From the NCBI RefSeq assembly GCF_001612725.1, contig NZ_BDAZ01000045.1:1-64000 (forward strand): a stretch of 64,000 nt of DNA, given 5' to 3'. The notes beneath the pieces were generated by a model. It worked only from the letters and a program-made list of their open reading frames with translations, was not told the DNA's origin and did not search any database. Below are positions 16,821 through 25,570 of the stretch, piece by piece; position 1 is the stretch's first letter, and every line of letters starts with the position of its first letter. The DNA comes from Nocardia anaemiae NBRC 100462 (lineage in GTDB: Bacteria; Actinomycetota; Actinomycetes; Mycobacteriales; Mycobacteriaceae). A program made the translations under genes and the position numbers.

Positions 16821-17885
16821 GTGGACTTCACCCGGGACGAGGGCCAGGACGCAGTGGCCGAGGTCGTCGTGAGTTTGCTGGAACGTGAACCGGCACGTGA
16901 TATCGAGCTGTGGCCGAGTCTGATCGAGACCGGACTGCTCTCGCTCGCGCTGCCGGAACGGTTCGGCGGTGACGGCATGGGCCTGCCGGAGGTCTCGGTC
17001 CTCTTGACCGAACTTGCTGCCGAAGCGGTGGCGGCACCCGCACTGCCGACACTCGGCTTCGGCCTGCTGCCGCTGCTTGCCGCCTTGCCGGACAGTGTCG
17101 CCGAGCGGGTCTATCCAGAGGTCGCCAAGGGCGCGGTGCTCACCGCTGCCCTCAGCGAGCGTGCGAACCCGTTCGTGGTCAAACCGGAGACCACAGCGGT
17201 TTCCGATGGCGACACCGTGCGCATCACCGGTCACAAGGTGGCGGTGCCGTATGCGGAGCAGGCGCGTTGGCTATTGATTCCGACGAATTCCGGTATCGCA
17301 CTGGTGGATTCGGATGCGGCCGCGCTCACCTTGACGCCGTCACCGGTTTCCGGCGGGATTCCGGAATGTTCGGTGCGCCTGGACCAGGTCGAGATTCCGG
17401 CCCAGCAACTGCTGCCCGGCGACATCGCCGACCTGCACCGGCTGGCCGTCGCATCGATCGGCGCGACCGCGGACGGACTGCTCAAAGGTGTGCTCGTGCT
17501 CACCGCCGAGCACCTGCGGACCCGTCGTCAGTTCAATCGGCCGCTCGCCGAATTCCAGGCGGTCGCGCAGCAGATCGCCGATGTGTATGTCGTCTCGCGA
17601 ACCCTGCACGCCGCCGCCGTTTCGGCGAACTGGGCACTGGCACAGTCCGATTCGACGCCGCAGCATCAGGAGCGCATCGATGACGACCTCGATGTGCTCG
17701 CCTACACCGTGGCCTCGGAACTGCCCGCCGCCATGCAGAAATGCCATCACCTGCACGGTGGCCTCGGGGTCGATGTGACCCATCCGATGCACCGCTACTA
17801 CTCACAGGCCAAGGACATCGCCCGCTGGCTCGGCGGCGAATCGTTGCGTCTCGATCGATTGGGGGCCAGATGTTCATCGACCTGA
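16821..17885 (+). CDS. fadE28: FadE28 (ChsE1)-like acyl-CoA dehydrogenase subunit
   Basis: One half of the alpha2beta2 dehydrogenase acting on 3-oxo-4-pregnene-20-carboxyl-CoA, the last C3 piece of the sterol side chain. 354 residues; LEREPARDIELWPSLIETGLLSLALPERFGGDGMGLPEVSVLLTEL opens the N-terminal helices, and RTRRQFNRPLAEFQAVAQQIADVYV with HHLHGGLGVDVTHPMHRYYSQAKDIARWLGG form the C-terminal domain. Its end overlaps the next dehydrogenase by 16 bases, fitting an obligate partner. Assignment to FadE28 rather than FadE29 is by gene order (before fadE29, chsH2, chsH1, ltp2) and shorter length. Confidence 0.88.
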   Translation: MDFTRDEGQDAVAEVVVSLLEREPARDIELWPSLIETGLLSLALPERFGGDGMGLPEVSVLLTELAAEAVAAPALPTLGFGLLPLLAALPDSVAERVYPEVAKGAVLTAALSERANPFVVKPETTAVSDGDTVRITGHKVAVPYAEQARWLLIPTNSGIALVDSDAAALTLTPSPVSGGIPECSVRLDQVEIPAQQLLPGDIADLHRLAVASIGATADGLLKGVLVLTAEHLRTRRQFNRPLAEFQAVAQQIADVYVVSRTLHAAAVSANWALAQSDSTPQHQERIDDDLDVLAYTVASELPAAMQKCHHLHGGLGVDVTHPMHRYYSQAKDIARWLGGESLRLDRLGARCSST

Positions 17886-19030
17886 CCGCGGAGCAGCGCA
17901 AGCTGCGCGATGAATTGCGTGCGTACTTCGCCGATCTCGTTACTCCCGAGGAGGAGGCCGAGATGGCGGTCAACCGCCACGGCGATGCCTACCGCGCGGT
18001 GGTGCGCCGAATGGGTGCGGATGGTTGGCTCGGGGTCGGTTGGCCGAAGGAGTTCGGCGGCCAGGGTTTCGGGCCGATGGAGCAGCAGATCTTCTTCAAC
18101 GAGGCGGTGCGCGCGGACGTTCCGCTGCCGCTGGTCACCTTGCTGACGGTCGGACCAACGCTGCAGAGCTTCGGCACCGACGAGCAGAAGGCGAAGTTCC
18201 TGCCCGGAATCCTTTCCGGCGATATCCATTTCGCGATCGGTTACTCCGAACCGGAGGCGGGCACCGACCTCGCTTCGCTGCGCACGAGTGCGGTGCGCGA
18301 CGAATCCGGCGACTGGATCGTCAACGGGCAGAAGATCTTCACCACCGGTGCGCATGAGGCCGACTATGTCTGGCTGGCCTGCCGCACCGGCTCGGTCGAA
18401 TCGCGGCACCGTGGCATCACGATCCTGATCGTGGACACCAAGGATCCGGGCTACTCCTGGACCCCGATCATCACCTGCGACGGCGCGCACCACACCAACG
18501 CGACGTACTTCGACAATGTCCGGGTGCCCGCGAACATGCTGGTGGGCGAGGAGAACAAGGGCTGGCGACTGATCACCACCCAGCTCAACCACGAGCGGGT
18601 GAGCCTCGGCCCGTCCGGCAAGATCGAACAGCTCTACGACCGGGCGCGCGAATGGGCGCAGTCGCGCGGTGTGCTCGCCGAGGCCGATGTGCGCCGCTCG
18701 CTCGGTCGCATCCACGCCATGGTTCGGCTCAACGAACTATTGAATTGGCAGGTCGCGGCGACCGTCGACGGTGACCAGGCCACGGTTATCGCCGATGCCT
18801 CGGCCACCAAGGTGTACTCGACCGAATCGCTGCAGGAGGCGGGCCGGTTGGCCGAGGAGATCGTCGGACACTACGGCGATCCGGCCGATCCGGACACCGC
18901 GGAACTGCTGACCTGGCTGGACCGCAGAACCAAACAGAATCTGGTGGTGACCTTCGGCGGCGGTGTCAATGAGGTGATGCGCGAACTGGTCGCCTCCTCC
19001 GGGCTGAAACTGCCTCGGGTACCTCGATGA
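17870..19030 (+). CDS. fadE29: FadE29 (ChsE2)-like acyl-CoA dehydrogenase subunit
   Basis: Partner subunit of the FadE28-FadE29 steroid-CoA dehydrogenase. The 386-residue protein starts MFIDLTAEQRKLRDELRAYF and has GYSEPEAGTDLASLRTSAVRD (FAD/substrate contact), GAHHTNATYFDNVRVPANMLVGEENKGW and a C-terminal VVTFGGGVNEVMRELVASSGLKLPR. Start ATG 17870 is inside the fadE28 end, so translation is coupled; the open frame continuing further upstream is not used. The next gene begins 46 bases downstream behind AAGGAG. Confidence 0.9.
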   Translation: MFIDLTAEQRKLRDELRAYFADLVTPEEEAEMAVNRHGDAYRAVVRRMGADGWLGVGWPKEFGGQGFGPMEQQIFFNEAVRADVPLPLVTLLTVGPTLQSFGTDEQKAKFLPGILSGDIHFAIGYSEPEAGTDLASLRTSAVRDESGDWIVNGQKIFTTGAHEADYVWLACRTGSVESRHRGITILIVDTKDPGYSWTPIITCDGAHHTNATYFDNVRVPANMLVGEENKGWRLITTQLNHERVSLGPSGKIEQLYDRAREWAQSRGVLAEADVRRSLGRIHAMVRLNELLNWQVAATVDGDQATVIADASATKVYSTESLQEAGRLAEEIVGHYGDPADPDTAELLTWLDRRTKQNLVVTFGGGVNEVMRELVASSGLKLPRVPR

Positions 19031-19076
19031 ATCCGCGCGCCATTGCGCGGTACGCCACGACTACAAGGAGCCCCGC

Positions 19077-20015
19077 GTGCCGGAAACCATGACTCCGGAA
19101 GCGATTACCGAAGCCGCCGAGAAGATCATCGCGGCGGGTGATTGCGCGCCACGCCTCGGGCGTGACCCGGTGAACCAGCCGATGATCAACAATTGGGTGG
19201 AGGCGCTCGGGGACCGGAACCCGATCTACGTCGACGAGGACGCTGCCCGTGCCGCCGGACATCCCGGCATCGTTGCCCCACCGGCCATGGCGCAGGTGTG
19301 GACCATGTTCGGGCTCAATGGTTCTCGTCCGGCCGACGATCCGATGGCGCAGGTGACCGAGCTGCTCGACAGCGCGGGCTACACCTCCGTGGTCGCCACG
19401 GACTGTCAGCAGACCTATCACCGGTATGTGAATGTCGGCGAGCAGATCTCGGTGACCAGCAGGCTGTCCGAGATCCGCGGTCCGAAGAAGACGGCGCTGG
19501 GCGAGGGCTGGTTCGTCACCTTCCAGACCAGCTGGCACGTCGGCGATGAGATCGTCGCCGAAATGCTTTTCCGGCTACTGAAATTCGCGCCGGGAACCGG
19601 CACCGCGCCGAAAGCCCCTGCGGGCGAACGGGTCAAACCGCTGGTCTCCTGGGATACCGAATTCTTCTGGGAGGGCACCAAGCTCGGGGAGTTGCGGATC
19701 CAGCGGCTGCCGGATGGCACGCTGCGGCATCCGCCGATTCCGGCGCTGTGGCAGGACAAGTCGGAGCAGACCGACTATGTCGTCGCCTCGGGACGCGGCG
19801 AGGTTTTCAGTTACGTGGTGCATCACGCGCCGAAAGTGCCTGGGCGGCAACTGCCTTTCGTGGTCGCGCTGGTCGAATTGGAAGAAGGTGTGCGGATGCT
19901 CGGTGAGCTGCGCGGCGTCGATCCGGCCGATGTGAAGATCGGCCTGCCGGTGCGGGTGGAGTTCGAGAAGCTCGACGACGATGCCGTACTGCCGGTTTGG
20001 CGGGTGATCGCATGA
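19077..20015 (+). CDS. chsH2: ChsH2, MaoC hydratase-like domain plus DUF35
   Basis: With ChsH1 this forms the hydratase that adds water to 3-oxo-4,17-pregnadiene-20-carboxyl-CoA; its DUF35 part binds the aldolase Ltp2. 312 residues: residues about 15-165 are a hot-dog (MaoC-like) domain with DRNPIYVDEDAARAAGHPGIVAPPAMAQVW, and about 195-312 are the DUF35 OB-fold region with GKGEVFSYVVHHA-like sequence GRGEVFSYVVHHAPKVPG. The zinc-finger cysteines found in many DUF35 proteins are absent (GELRIQRLPDGTLRHPP). AAGGAG six bases before GTG 19077 fixes the start. ATGA overlap with chsH1. Confidence 0.92.
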   Translation: MPETMTPEAITEAAEKIIAAGDCAPRLGRDPVNQPMINNWVEALGDRNPIYVDEDAARAAGHPGIVAPPAMAQVWTMFGLNGSRPADDPMAQVTELLDSAGYTSVVATDCQQTYHRYVNVGEQISVTSRLSEIRGPKKTALGEGWFVTFQTSWHVGDEIVAEMLFRLLKFAPGTGTAPKAPAGERVKPLVSWDTEFFWEGTKLGELRIQRLPDGTLRHPPIPALWQDKSEQTDYVVASGRGEVFSYVVHHAPKVPGRQLPFVVALVELEEGVRMLGELRGVDPADVKIGLPVRVEFEKLDDDAVLPVWRVIA

Positions 20016-20422
20016 CCGACGTCGAACCGGCCGCGGTAGCGGTCGGCACCGCGCTGCCCGAGTTGGTCATCACCGCCGATCCCACCTTTGTGATCAGTAC
20101 CGCCGTGGCCACCAGGGACTTTCAGGACGTGCACCACGACAGGGACAAGGCGGTCGCCCGCGGTTCCAAGGACATTTTCGTCAATATCCTCACCGATACC
20201 GGGCTGGTGCAGCGCTTCGTCACCGACTGGGCCGGACCGCGCGCCATCGTCAAATCCGTCGCGCTGCGCCTGGGTGTGCCGCTGTATGCCGGTGACACCC
20301 TGACACTGTCCGGCACCGTCTCCGCGATCCAGGGTGATGACATCCATATCGATATCGTCGGCCGCGACAGCCTCGGTGACCACATCACGGCGAAAGCCGT
20401 TATCGCACTGCGGAGGCCATGA
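20012..20422 (+). CDS. chsH1: ChsH1, MaoC-like hydratase subunit
   Basis: The 136-residue small subunit of the ChsH1-ChsH2 hydratase. The hot-dog motif TRDFQDVHHDRDKAVARGSKDIFVNILTDTGLVQRFVTDWAG carries the Asp-His pair expected for catalysis. ATG 20012 overlaps the chsH2 stop (ATGA), and its own stop overlaps the ATG of ltp2, so all three are translationally linked. The frame opens 15 bases earlier, inside chsH2, which I do not use. Confidence 0.93.
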   Translation: MTDVEPAAVAVGTALPELVITADPTFVISTAVATRDFQDVHHDRDKAVARGSKDIFVNILTDTGLVQRFVTDWAGPRAIVKSVALRLGVPLYAGDTLTLSGTVSAIQGDDIHIDIVGRDSLGDHITAKAVIALRRP

Positions 20423-21609
20423 TGACCGCTGACAACACCACCGGGATTTCCGGCCGCGCCGCCATTGTCGGCATCGGCGCCACCGACTTCTCCAAGGACT
20501 CGGGCCGCAGCGAATTGCGTTTGGCCGCCGAGGCGGTCACCGCGGCGCTCGCCGACGCGGGCCTCACACCGGCCGATGTGGACGGCCTGACCACCTTCAC
20601 CATGGATACCAATACCCAGGCGGCGGTGGCACGTGCGGTCGGTATTCCGCAGCTGAAGTTCTTCAGCCACATCGGATACGGCGGCGGTGCGGCCTGCGCC
20701 ACCATTCAGCAGGCGGCCATGGCGGTCGCCACCGGCGTCGCGGATGTGGTCGTCGCCTACCGTGCCTTCAACGAGCGTTCGGTATCGCGCTTCGGCCAGT
20801 TCTCCACCGCGCTGGCTACCGCGCCGACCTCGTCGGGCATCGATGCGGGCTGGTCCTATCCACAGGGGTTGGGGACACCGGCCGCGCAGGTCGCGATGGT
20901 CGCCCGTAGGTATATGCACGTGTACGGCGCGACGAGCGCGGACTTCGGCCGCGTTGCCGTCGCCGACCGCAAACATGCCGCGGTGAATCCGGCCGCCTTC
21001 TTCTATGGCAAGCCGATCACCCTGGAGGATCACCAGAATTCGCGCTGGATCGCCGAACCGCTGCATCTGCTCGACTGCTGCCAGGAGTCCGACGGCGGTG
21101 TCGCGATCGTGGTCACCAGCGTCGAGCGCGCCCGGGATCTGCCGCAGCGTCCGGCGGTAATCGCCGCCGCCGCACAGGGTTCCGGTGCGGACCAGTATGT
21201 AATGACCAGCTATTACCGCGATGCACTTACCGGTCTGCCCGAGATGGGGCTGGTCGGCGACCAGCTCTGGGAGCAGAGTGGTTTGCGTCCGGCGGATATG
21301 CAGGCCGCCATCCTCTACGACCACTTCACCCCGTTCGTCCTCATGCAACTGGAGGAACTCGGTTTCTGCGGCCGCGGCGAAGCAAAGGATTTCATTGCCG
21401 ACGGCGCCATCGAAATCGGCGGCCGCCTGCCGCTAAATACCCACGGCGGACAGCTCGGCGAGGCCTATATCCACGGTATGAACGGGATCGCCGAGGCGGT
21501 CCGGCAGATCCGCGGCACCTCCGTCAATCCGGTGGACAATGTGGAGAACATCCTGGTCACCGCCGGTACGGGCGTCCCGACCTCGGGGTTGGTGCTCAGC
21601 GTGAACTGA
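20419..21609 (+). CDS. ltp2: Ltp2, steroid side-chain retro-aldolase (thiolase fold)
   Basis: Ltp2 cleaves 17-hydroxy-3-oxo-4-pregnene-20-carboxyl-CoA to androstenedione and propionyl-CoA, together with the DUF35 part of ChsH2. The 396-residue thiolase-superfamily protein has GRAAIVGIGATDFSKDSGRSELRLAAEAVTAAL at its start, GGAACATIQQAAMAVATGVADVVVAYRAFNERS, and the end segment LPLNTHGGQLGEAYIHGMNGIAEAVRQIRG. ATG 20419 overlaps the chsH1 stop; GGAGG at 20412-20416 is better spaced for the next ATG at 20422. Last gene of the operon. Confidence 0.94.
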   Translation: MMTADNTTGISGRAAIVGIGATDFSKDSGRSELRLAAEAVTAALADAGLTPADVDGLTTFTMDTNTQAAVARAVGIPQLKFFSHIGYGGGAACATIQQAAMAVATGVADVVVAYRAFNERSVSRFGQFSTALATAPTSSGIDAGWSYPQGLGTPAAQVAMVARRYMHVYGATSADFGRVAVADRKHAAVNPAAFFYGKPITLEDHQNSRWIAEPLHLLDCCQESDGGVAIVVTSVERARDLPQRPAVIAAAAQGSGADQYVMTSYYRDALTGLPEMGLVGDQLWEQSGLRPADMQAAILYDHFTPFVLMQLEELGFCGRGEAKDFIADGAIEIGGRLPLNTHGGQLGEAYIHGMNGIAEAVRQIRGTSVNPVDNVENILVTAGTGVPTSGLVLSVN

Positions 21610-21692
21610 CGACTTCGGTATTCGCCGAGATCCGTCGGCCGCATGCCCTGGTCGGTTATGGATCGAGGAGTGATGCGAATCCCGAGGGGTGA

Positions 21693-22130
21693 TCAGTCGG
21701 CGTCGTAGGGGAGCAGAGTGAAATGATCAGCACCCCAGAGCGGGCGGAGTTGGCGAAAGTGCCGCTGGTCCAGGGTCACCATCGCGGTGGTGCGGTAACG
21801 GTCTGCTAGTACGACGTTCGATGCGTCGGCGATTCCGATGTAATCCTTCGGCCCGTTGAATTGACGTGTGATTGCCAACGCGACGGCGTGGTCCTCGGCA
21901 GTCCACTCAGCCAGCTCATAAGCGCCTGTCACGATATCCTGGCCGAATGTGTGCGCGGCATCGGCTCCAAGCCGCGACGACAGCATGTAGTCGGCTTCGG
22001 CAACGATGAATGGCGAAACAATCAGCAGGTCATCGGCATCGCGAAGGATGTGCGCGATTGCTGGATGCTCGGGATACGCCTCGTCGAATGAGGCCAGAAT
22101 GGCGCTTGTGTCAATGATGAGTGCGGTCAC
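21693..22130 (-). CDS. VapC-type PIN-domain toxin
   Basis: Likely Mg-dependent ribonuclease toxin. 145 residues; acidic residues fit the PIN site: Asp in LIIDTSAIL, Glu in IVAEADYML, Asp in YIGIADASNVVLAD and Asp in MVTLDQRHF. GTG 22130 overlaps the antitoxin stop (GTGA), and the pair is transcribed together, antitoxin first. A long open frame reading upstream across the antitoxin gene is not used. RNA target unknown. Confidence 0.88.
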   Translation of the reverse strand: MTALIIDTSAILASFDEAYPEHPAIAHILRDADDLLIVSPFIVAEADYMLSSRLGADAAHTFGQDIVTGAYELAEWTAEDHAVALAITRQFNGPKDYIGIADASNVVLADRYRTTAMVTLDQRHFRQLRPLWGADHFTLLPYDAD

Positions 22131-22339
22131 TCGCCGAAGCCTCGGGCCAGCTCCTCGTCGATCTCTGCTGCGTTGAGTGGTCGGTCGCTGCGGTAGCCTC
22201 CGATCGTTGGGCGAGGTTTCGTCGCGCTCTCGTCGATCAGTCGGTCGATTTGCTGTGCAAGCGTCAACCCGTGCGCCGCCGCTAGCCGGTGCAGCCGGTC
22301 GCGGGTTGCCTTCGGCACCTTGATGGTCGTTGCGGTCAT
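22127..22339 (-). CDS. VapB-type antitoxin
   Basis: 70 residues starting MTATTIKVPKATRDRLHRLAAAHGLTLAQQIDRLIDES, a ribbon-helix-helix DNA-binding domain, then a tail ATKPRPTIGGYRSDRPLNAAEIDEELARGFGE that would wrap the PIN toxin. The ATG at 22339 lies seven bases after TATACT (22347-22352 on the minus strand), so the mRNA is probably leaderless; the longer frame to 22408 would start upstream of that promoter. Confidence 0.85.
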   Translation of the reverse strand: MTATTIKVPKATRDRLHRLAAAHGLTLAQQIDRLIDESATKPRPTIGGYRSDRPLNAAEIDEELARGFGE

Positions 22340-22346
22340 ACCGCCT

Positions 22347-22352
22347 AGTATA
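22347..22352 (-). promoter_or_regulatory. -10 box of the vapBC operon
   Basis: TATACT on the minus strand, a full TAnnnT match, seven bases before the antitoxin ATG. Confidence 0.5.
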
Positions 22353-22449
22353 CCGAGCGACATCTGGCGTGTATGGCATGTTTGATATGGCTCGCTGCCC
22401 GCCAGCACTGTCGGCGAAGGTTGGAGGGGCGCAGCACGGGAGGAGTCTG

Positions 22450-22890
22450 ATGACCGAGCGTCATCTAGTCGACGTGCATATTCTGCTCGTGCGCGACGGT
22501 GCGGTGCTGCTCAGCAGGCGGCGCAGTGCGGACGAGTTCGACGGGCTGTGGCATCTGCCCGCGGGGAAGCTGGAGTCCGGCGAATCCGCCACCGCTGCCG
22601 CCGCGCGTGAGGCGGGGGAGGAGATCGGGATTGTCATCGATCCGGCAGATCTGCGGTTGGTGCATACCGCGCACGTGACCAGCTCCGGTCGGGAAGCCCG
22701 GCTCGGGCTGTTCTTTCATGCGCTGCGCTGGACGGGTGAGCCGGTGAATCGCGAGCCGGACAAGAGCTATGGGCTGCAATGGTTTTCGCTCGATGCGCTG
22801 CCGGAGGAGTCGCTGATCCGCTACTCCGCTGCTGGAATCCGTGGGCTCACCATGGGTACGCCCTACAGCGAGTTGGGCTGGGCGACGTAG
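22450..22890 (+). CDS. Nudix hydrolase
   Basis: 146 residues. The Nudix box GKLESGESATAAAAREAGEEIGI matches Gx5Ex7REUXEEXGU (about residues 40-62). RLGLFFHALRWTGEPVNREPDKSYGLQWFSLDALPEE is like MutT/8-oxo-dGTPase-type and other small nucleotide-clearing Nudix proteins; substrate is not predictable. AGGAG at 22441-22445 precedes ATG 22450, so the longer upstream frame is not used. It ends one base before the minus-strand TetR gene. Confidence 0.88.
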   Translation: MTERHLVDVHILLVRDGAVLLSRRRSADEFDGLWHLPAGKLESGESATAAAAREAGEEIGIVIDPADLRLVHTAHVTSSGREARLGLFFHALRWTGEPVNREPDKSYGLQWFSLDALPEESLIRYSAAGIRGLTMGTPYSELGWAT

Positions 22891-23469
22891 CTACGGGGTG
22901 AGATGGCGGTACAGCGTGGCAGCGAGTTGGTCGACGCTGTCCCGGGTACCTGCCGGAACGTGCGCCCGTGCGCCCGCGAACCTATCGAAGACCAAGCCTT
23001 CGACCACCGCGATGAAGTTGGCGGCGGCCGCATCGGGATCGGGAAAATCCAAGGCGTGAAATAGTTCTCGCGCCCGCTCGGTCGAAAACAGGCTGTGTGC
23101 CAGCCGCCCGTGCAACTCGGTGTCGCCGATCAGATCGATGATCAGCGCGTGCCGGGCGATCAGGTGGTTGCGACGGTCGACGAGTAGCCGGTCGAGCCAG
23201 CTCGCGATGGCCTGCGCAATGCCATCGGGGTCGATCGGTGCCGACGGGGCGAGTTCGGCGGCGGTGAAGTCGTCGCGGGAGCGGGTGGTGATCCGGTCCG
23301 CGATGGCCTCGATGAGCGCGCGTTTGGTGCGGAAGTAATAGGAGGCCGAGCCGCCGGGTAGCTCGAGGGCGGTATCCAGCGCGCGGTGGGTGAGCGCTCG
23401 AATGCCTTGGGCGGCAATCACATCGATGGCGGCATCGACGAGTGCCGCGCGTCGGTCGGTTGTGGACAT
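22891..23469 (-). CDS. TetR-family regulator
   Basis: 192 residues; N-terminal helix-turn-helix ALVDAAIDVIAAQGIRALTHRALDTALELPGGSASYYFRTKRALIEAI, then a ligand domain resembling TetR_C members with DRNHLIARHALIID-like sequence. ATG 23469 has AAGG five bases upstream; ATG 23472 and 23493 are alternatives. It is divergent from the ZapE-like gene, and the perfect palindrome at 23501-23518 between them is the expected operator, so it likely represses itself and perhaps the ATPase gene. Confidence 0.88.
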   Translation of the reverse strand: MSTTDRRAALVDAAIDVIAAQGIRALTHRALDTALELPGGSASYYFRTKRALIEAIADRITTRSRDDFTAAELAPSAPIDPDGIAQAIASWLDRLLVDRRNHLIARHALIIDLIGDTELHGRLAHSLFSTERARELFHALDFPDPDAAAANFIAVVEGLVFDRFAGARAHVPAGTRDSVDQLAATLYRHLTP

Positions 23470-23500
23470 CATCACCTTCTCTGGCCGCCGCATCGCTGAC

Positions 23501-23518
23501 CCTCTACAACTGTAGAGG
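23501..23518. promoter_or_regulatory. Operator for the adjacent TetR regulator
   Basis: CCTCTACAACTGTAGAGG, perfect eight-base arms around AC, in the 63-base divergent gap. Confidence 0.75.
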
Positions 23519-23532
23519 ATCAGGAGGGTGTT

Positions 23533-24486
23533 ATGGAAGACAGCGTCACACTGGATGGCGACCAACTCCGGGCTCGCGCGCGTCTGCTCGAACTGCTCGA
23601 CCGGCACGGCAGGCCGATGAAGCGGCACCGCGGCATCTATCTGCACGGCAGACCCGGTCGCGGCAAAACGATGCTGATGGACGACTTCTTCACTCGCATA
23701 GCGTCGAACCGCAAGCGCCGCTTCCACTTCCACAACTTATTCGCCCAATTGCACACTGCGGCACACGAATCGGGCTCTATCGACAAGGCCATCGACAATC
23801 TGCTCGGCCATACCGAACTGGTCTGCTTCGATGAATTCCACGTGCACGATATCGGTGACGCCATGCTGATCGCCCGCATGCTCGATGCCCTGTTCGCCCG
23901 CCGCATCGTCCTGGTGGTGACCTCGAATTACCCTCCCGAACAGCTGCTGCCCAACCCGCTGTTCCACGACCGCTTCCTGCCGACCATCGCGCGCATCCGC
24001 GCGCATCTGGATACCGTCTCCGTCGACGGCCCGCTCGACTACCGCACCCGCACCGCACACGGCGGCACCGGTTTCACCTCCGGGTGCTATCGCATCGACG
24101 ACGCGAGCGACGTCGACACCACACAGGTTGTCGTGTCGGGCATCCGCGATATCCACGCCATCGCCGTCGACGGTTCCGCCATCACCTTCGACTTCGCCGC
24201 CCTGTGTGGCACCGCCACCGCCGCCTCGGACTACATCGAACTCGCACACCGCTTTCGCCGATGGATCCTGCGCGACGTCCCACCGCTGCGTGCGGTCCCG
24301 CCCGACTGGGCCATGCGCTTGGTCAACCTGGTCGACGTGCTCTACGACGCCGATATCGAACTCACCATCGAGGCCCATACCTCGCTATCCGACCTGGTAG
24401 CCGACGTGCCCGCCGTCCCCGACCTGGCCCGGACCGCAAGCCGCCTCAGCGAACTGCGCCAGCCCGAATCCGCTGTGCTCCACTAG
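23533..24486 (+). CDS. zapE: ZapE/AFG1-family ATPase
   Basis: 317 residues of the AFG1/ZapE P-loop ATPase family; in proteobacteria ZapE acts at the division site, in mitochondria AFG1 aids protein turnover; the actinobacterial role is not settled. Walker A is HGRPGRGKTMLMDDFF (about residues 36-51), Walker B LVCFDEFHVHDIGDA, sensor region VVTSNYPPEQLLPN, then LFHDRFLPTIARI and YIELAHRFRRWILRDVPPL. AGGAGG lies just before ATG 23533. Next to a TetR operator, so possibly regulated. Confidence 0.88.
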   Translation: MEDSVTLDGDQLRARARLLELLDRHGRPMKRHRGIYLHGRPGRGKTMLMDDFFTRIASNRKRRFHFHNLFAQLHTAAHESGSIDKAIDNLLGHTELVCFDEFHVHDIGDAMLIARMLDALFARRIVLVVTSNYPPEQLLPNPLFHDRFLPTIARIRAHLDTVSVDGPLDYRTRTAHGGTGFTSGCYRIDDASDVDTTQVVVSGIRDIHAIAVDGSAITFDFAALCGTATAASDYIELAHRFRRWILRDVPPLRAVPPDWAMRLVNLVDVLYDADIELTIEAHTSLSDLVADVPAVPDLARTASRLSELRQPESAVLH

Positions 24487-24622
24487 CCGCGCACCGGGTA
24501 ATTGGACGGCCGGTTACGGATAAAAAGGAGGCGATCCTAAGTATTCGATTCACTCCCGAGCGGACCACTCGGCATGTAACTATGTGCCTGTTCAGAGCTG
24601 TACTCAGATGTGGTGGTAGCAA

Positions 24623-25570
24623 GTGGCCAGGGCGGGAGCGCCGATATCGCGCGTGATCGTGCTGATCACGCTGCTGGCGTGTGCCGCGATCGCGCTGCGC
24701 GGCCACATTCCCGGGGCCCATGATTCCGGCGATCACCGCGCGGTGCCATCGGCGATTTCGGTGGTATTGATGCCGGTACTGCTCACGGTATCGATGGTGA
24801 TCCTGATCGCCGGAGTGATTGCCAGCCAGCATCGACTGCCGCTGGCGATGCCGGAGGTGGATCGTGATTCCGAACGCCGACCTGGACTGCTCGGCCGAAC
24901 CGGCCTACTGGTGCTGGCCGCACTGGCGGTCGTCTCCTTGATCATCGCGGCGGCATCGGCGATCTTCTTCGTAGGATTCGGTCGCGAGGGTGCACCAACG
25001 CCGTCGTCGGCGCCGCGCGCCACCACCACCCATACCCCGCAGGAGACGGTCACCGCCCCAGCGACCCCCGACGCCGCACCCACGCAGCATCTCACCGGTA
25101 CGGCGCTATTGGTGGCCATCGTCGCCGCCGCCGTACTGGTCGGCGGGGCATTGATCGGGCTGATCATGGTCGCGGTGGCGGGGCAGCGCAGGCCGCGCGC
25201 GGTGCCGGTTCCGGTGCCCCCGGCCGCACCGACCGTCGCGGGTTCGCTGGCCAGGGCGGCCGAGATGGGTCTGGCCGCGATGAATGTGCCCGGCCAGGAT
25301 CCGCGCGAGGCCATCATCGCCTGTTATGTCGCGATGGAACGCGGGCTGTCCTTCGATCGCGCGGCCGCACCACTGGCTTCGGATACCCCGATGGAGGTGC
25401 TGGCCAGGGCCTTCGAGCGCGGCGCGCTGCACGACGCATCCGCAAGGGAATTGGTCGCGCTCTTCGAGGAGGCCAGGTTCAGTCCGCATTCGATGCTGGA
25501 GTGGCAGCGGATGCGGGCCGAACAGCTGCTGCGTATCGTGCTGGCCGATCTGCAAGGGGAGATGGTATGA
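24623..25570 (+). CDS. DUF4129-domain membrane protein
   Basis: 315 residues. Four membrane segments are visible: near residues 7-23, 42-65, 90-120 (GLLVLAALAVVSLIIAAASAIFFVGF), and 155-185 (LLVAIVAAAVLVGGALIGLIMVAV), with an extracytoplasmic Thr/Pro-rich linker APTPSSAPRATTTHTPQ. The C-terminal soluble part IIACYVAMERGLSFDRAAAPLASDTPMEVLARAFERGALHDASARELVALFEEARFS is DUF4129. It leads the MoxR-DUF58 operon; in such loci the proteins are thought to form a MoxR-chaperoned envelope system. GTG 24623 chosen from the frame; no strong ribosome site. Confidence 0.82.
   Translation: MARAGAPISRVIVLITLLACAAIALRGHIPGAHDSGDHRAVPSAISVVLMPVLLTVSMVILIAGVIASQHRLPLAMPEVDRDSERRPGLLGRTGLLVLAALAVVSLIIAAASAIFFVGFGREGAPTPSSAPRATTTHTPQETVTAPATPDAAPTQHLTGTALLVAIVAAAVLVGGALIGLIMVAVAGQRRPRAVPVPVPPAAPTVAGSLARAAEMGLAAMNVPGQDPREAIIACYVAMERGLSFDRAAAPLASDTPMEVLARAFERGALHDASARELVALFEEARFSPHSMLEWQRMRAEQLLRIVLADLQGEMV

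Noticed and set aside
17741..17869. Upstream start for fadE29
   Set aside because: Would overlap fadE28 by 145 bases and lacks family sequence; ATG 17870 is the family start.
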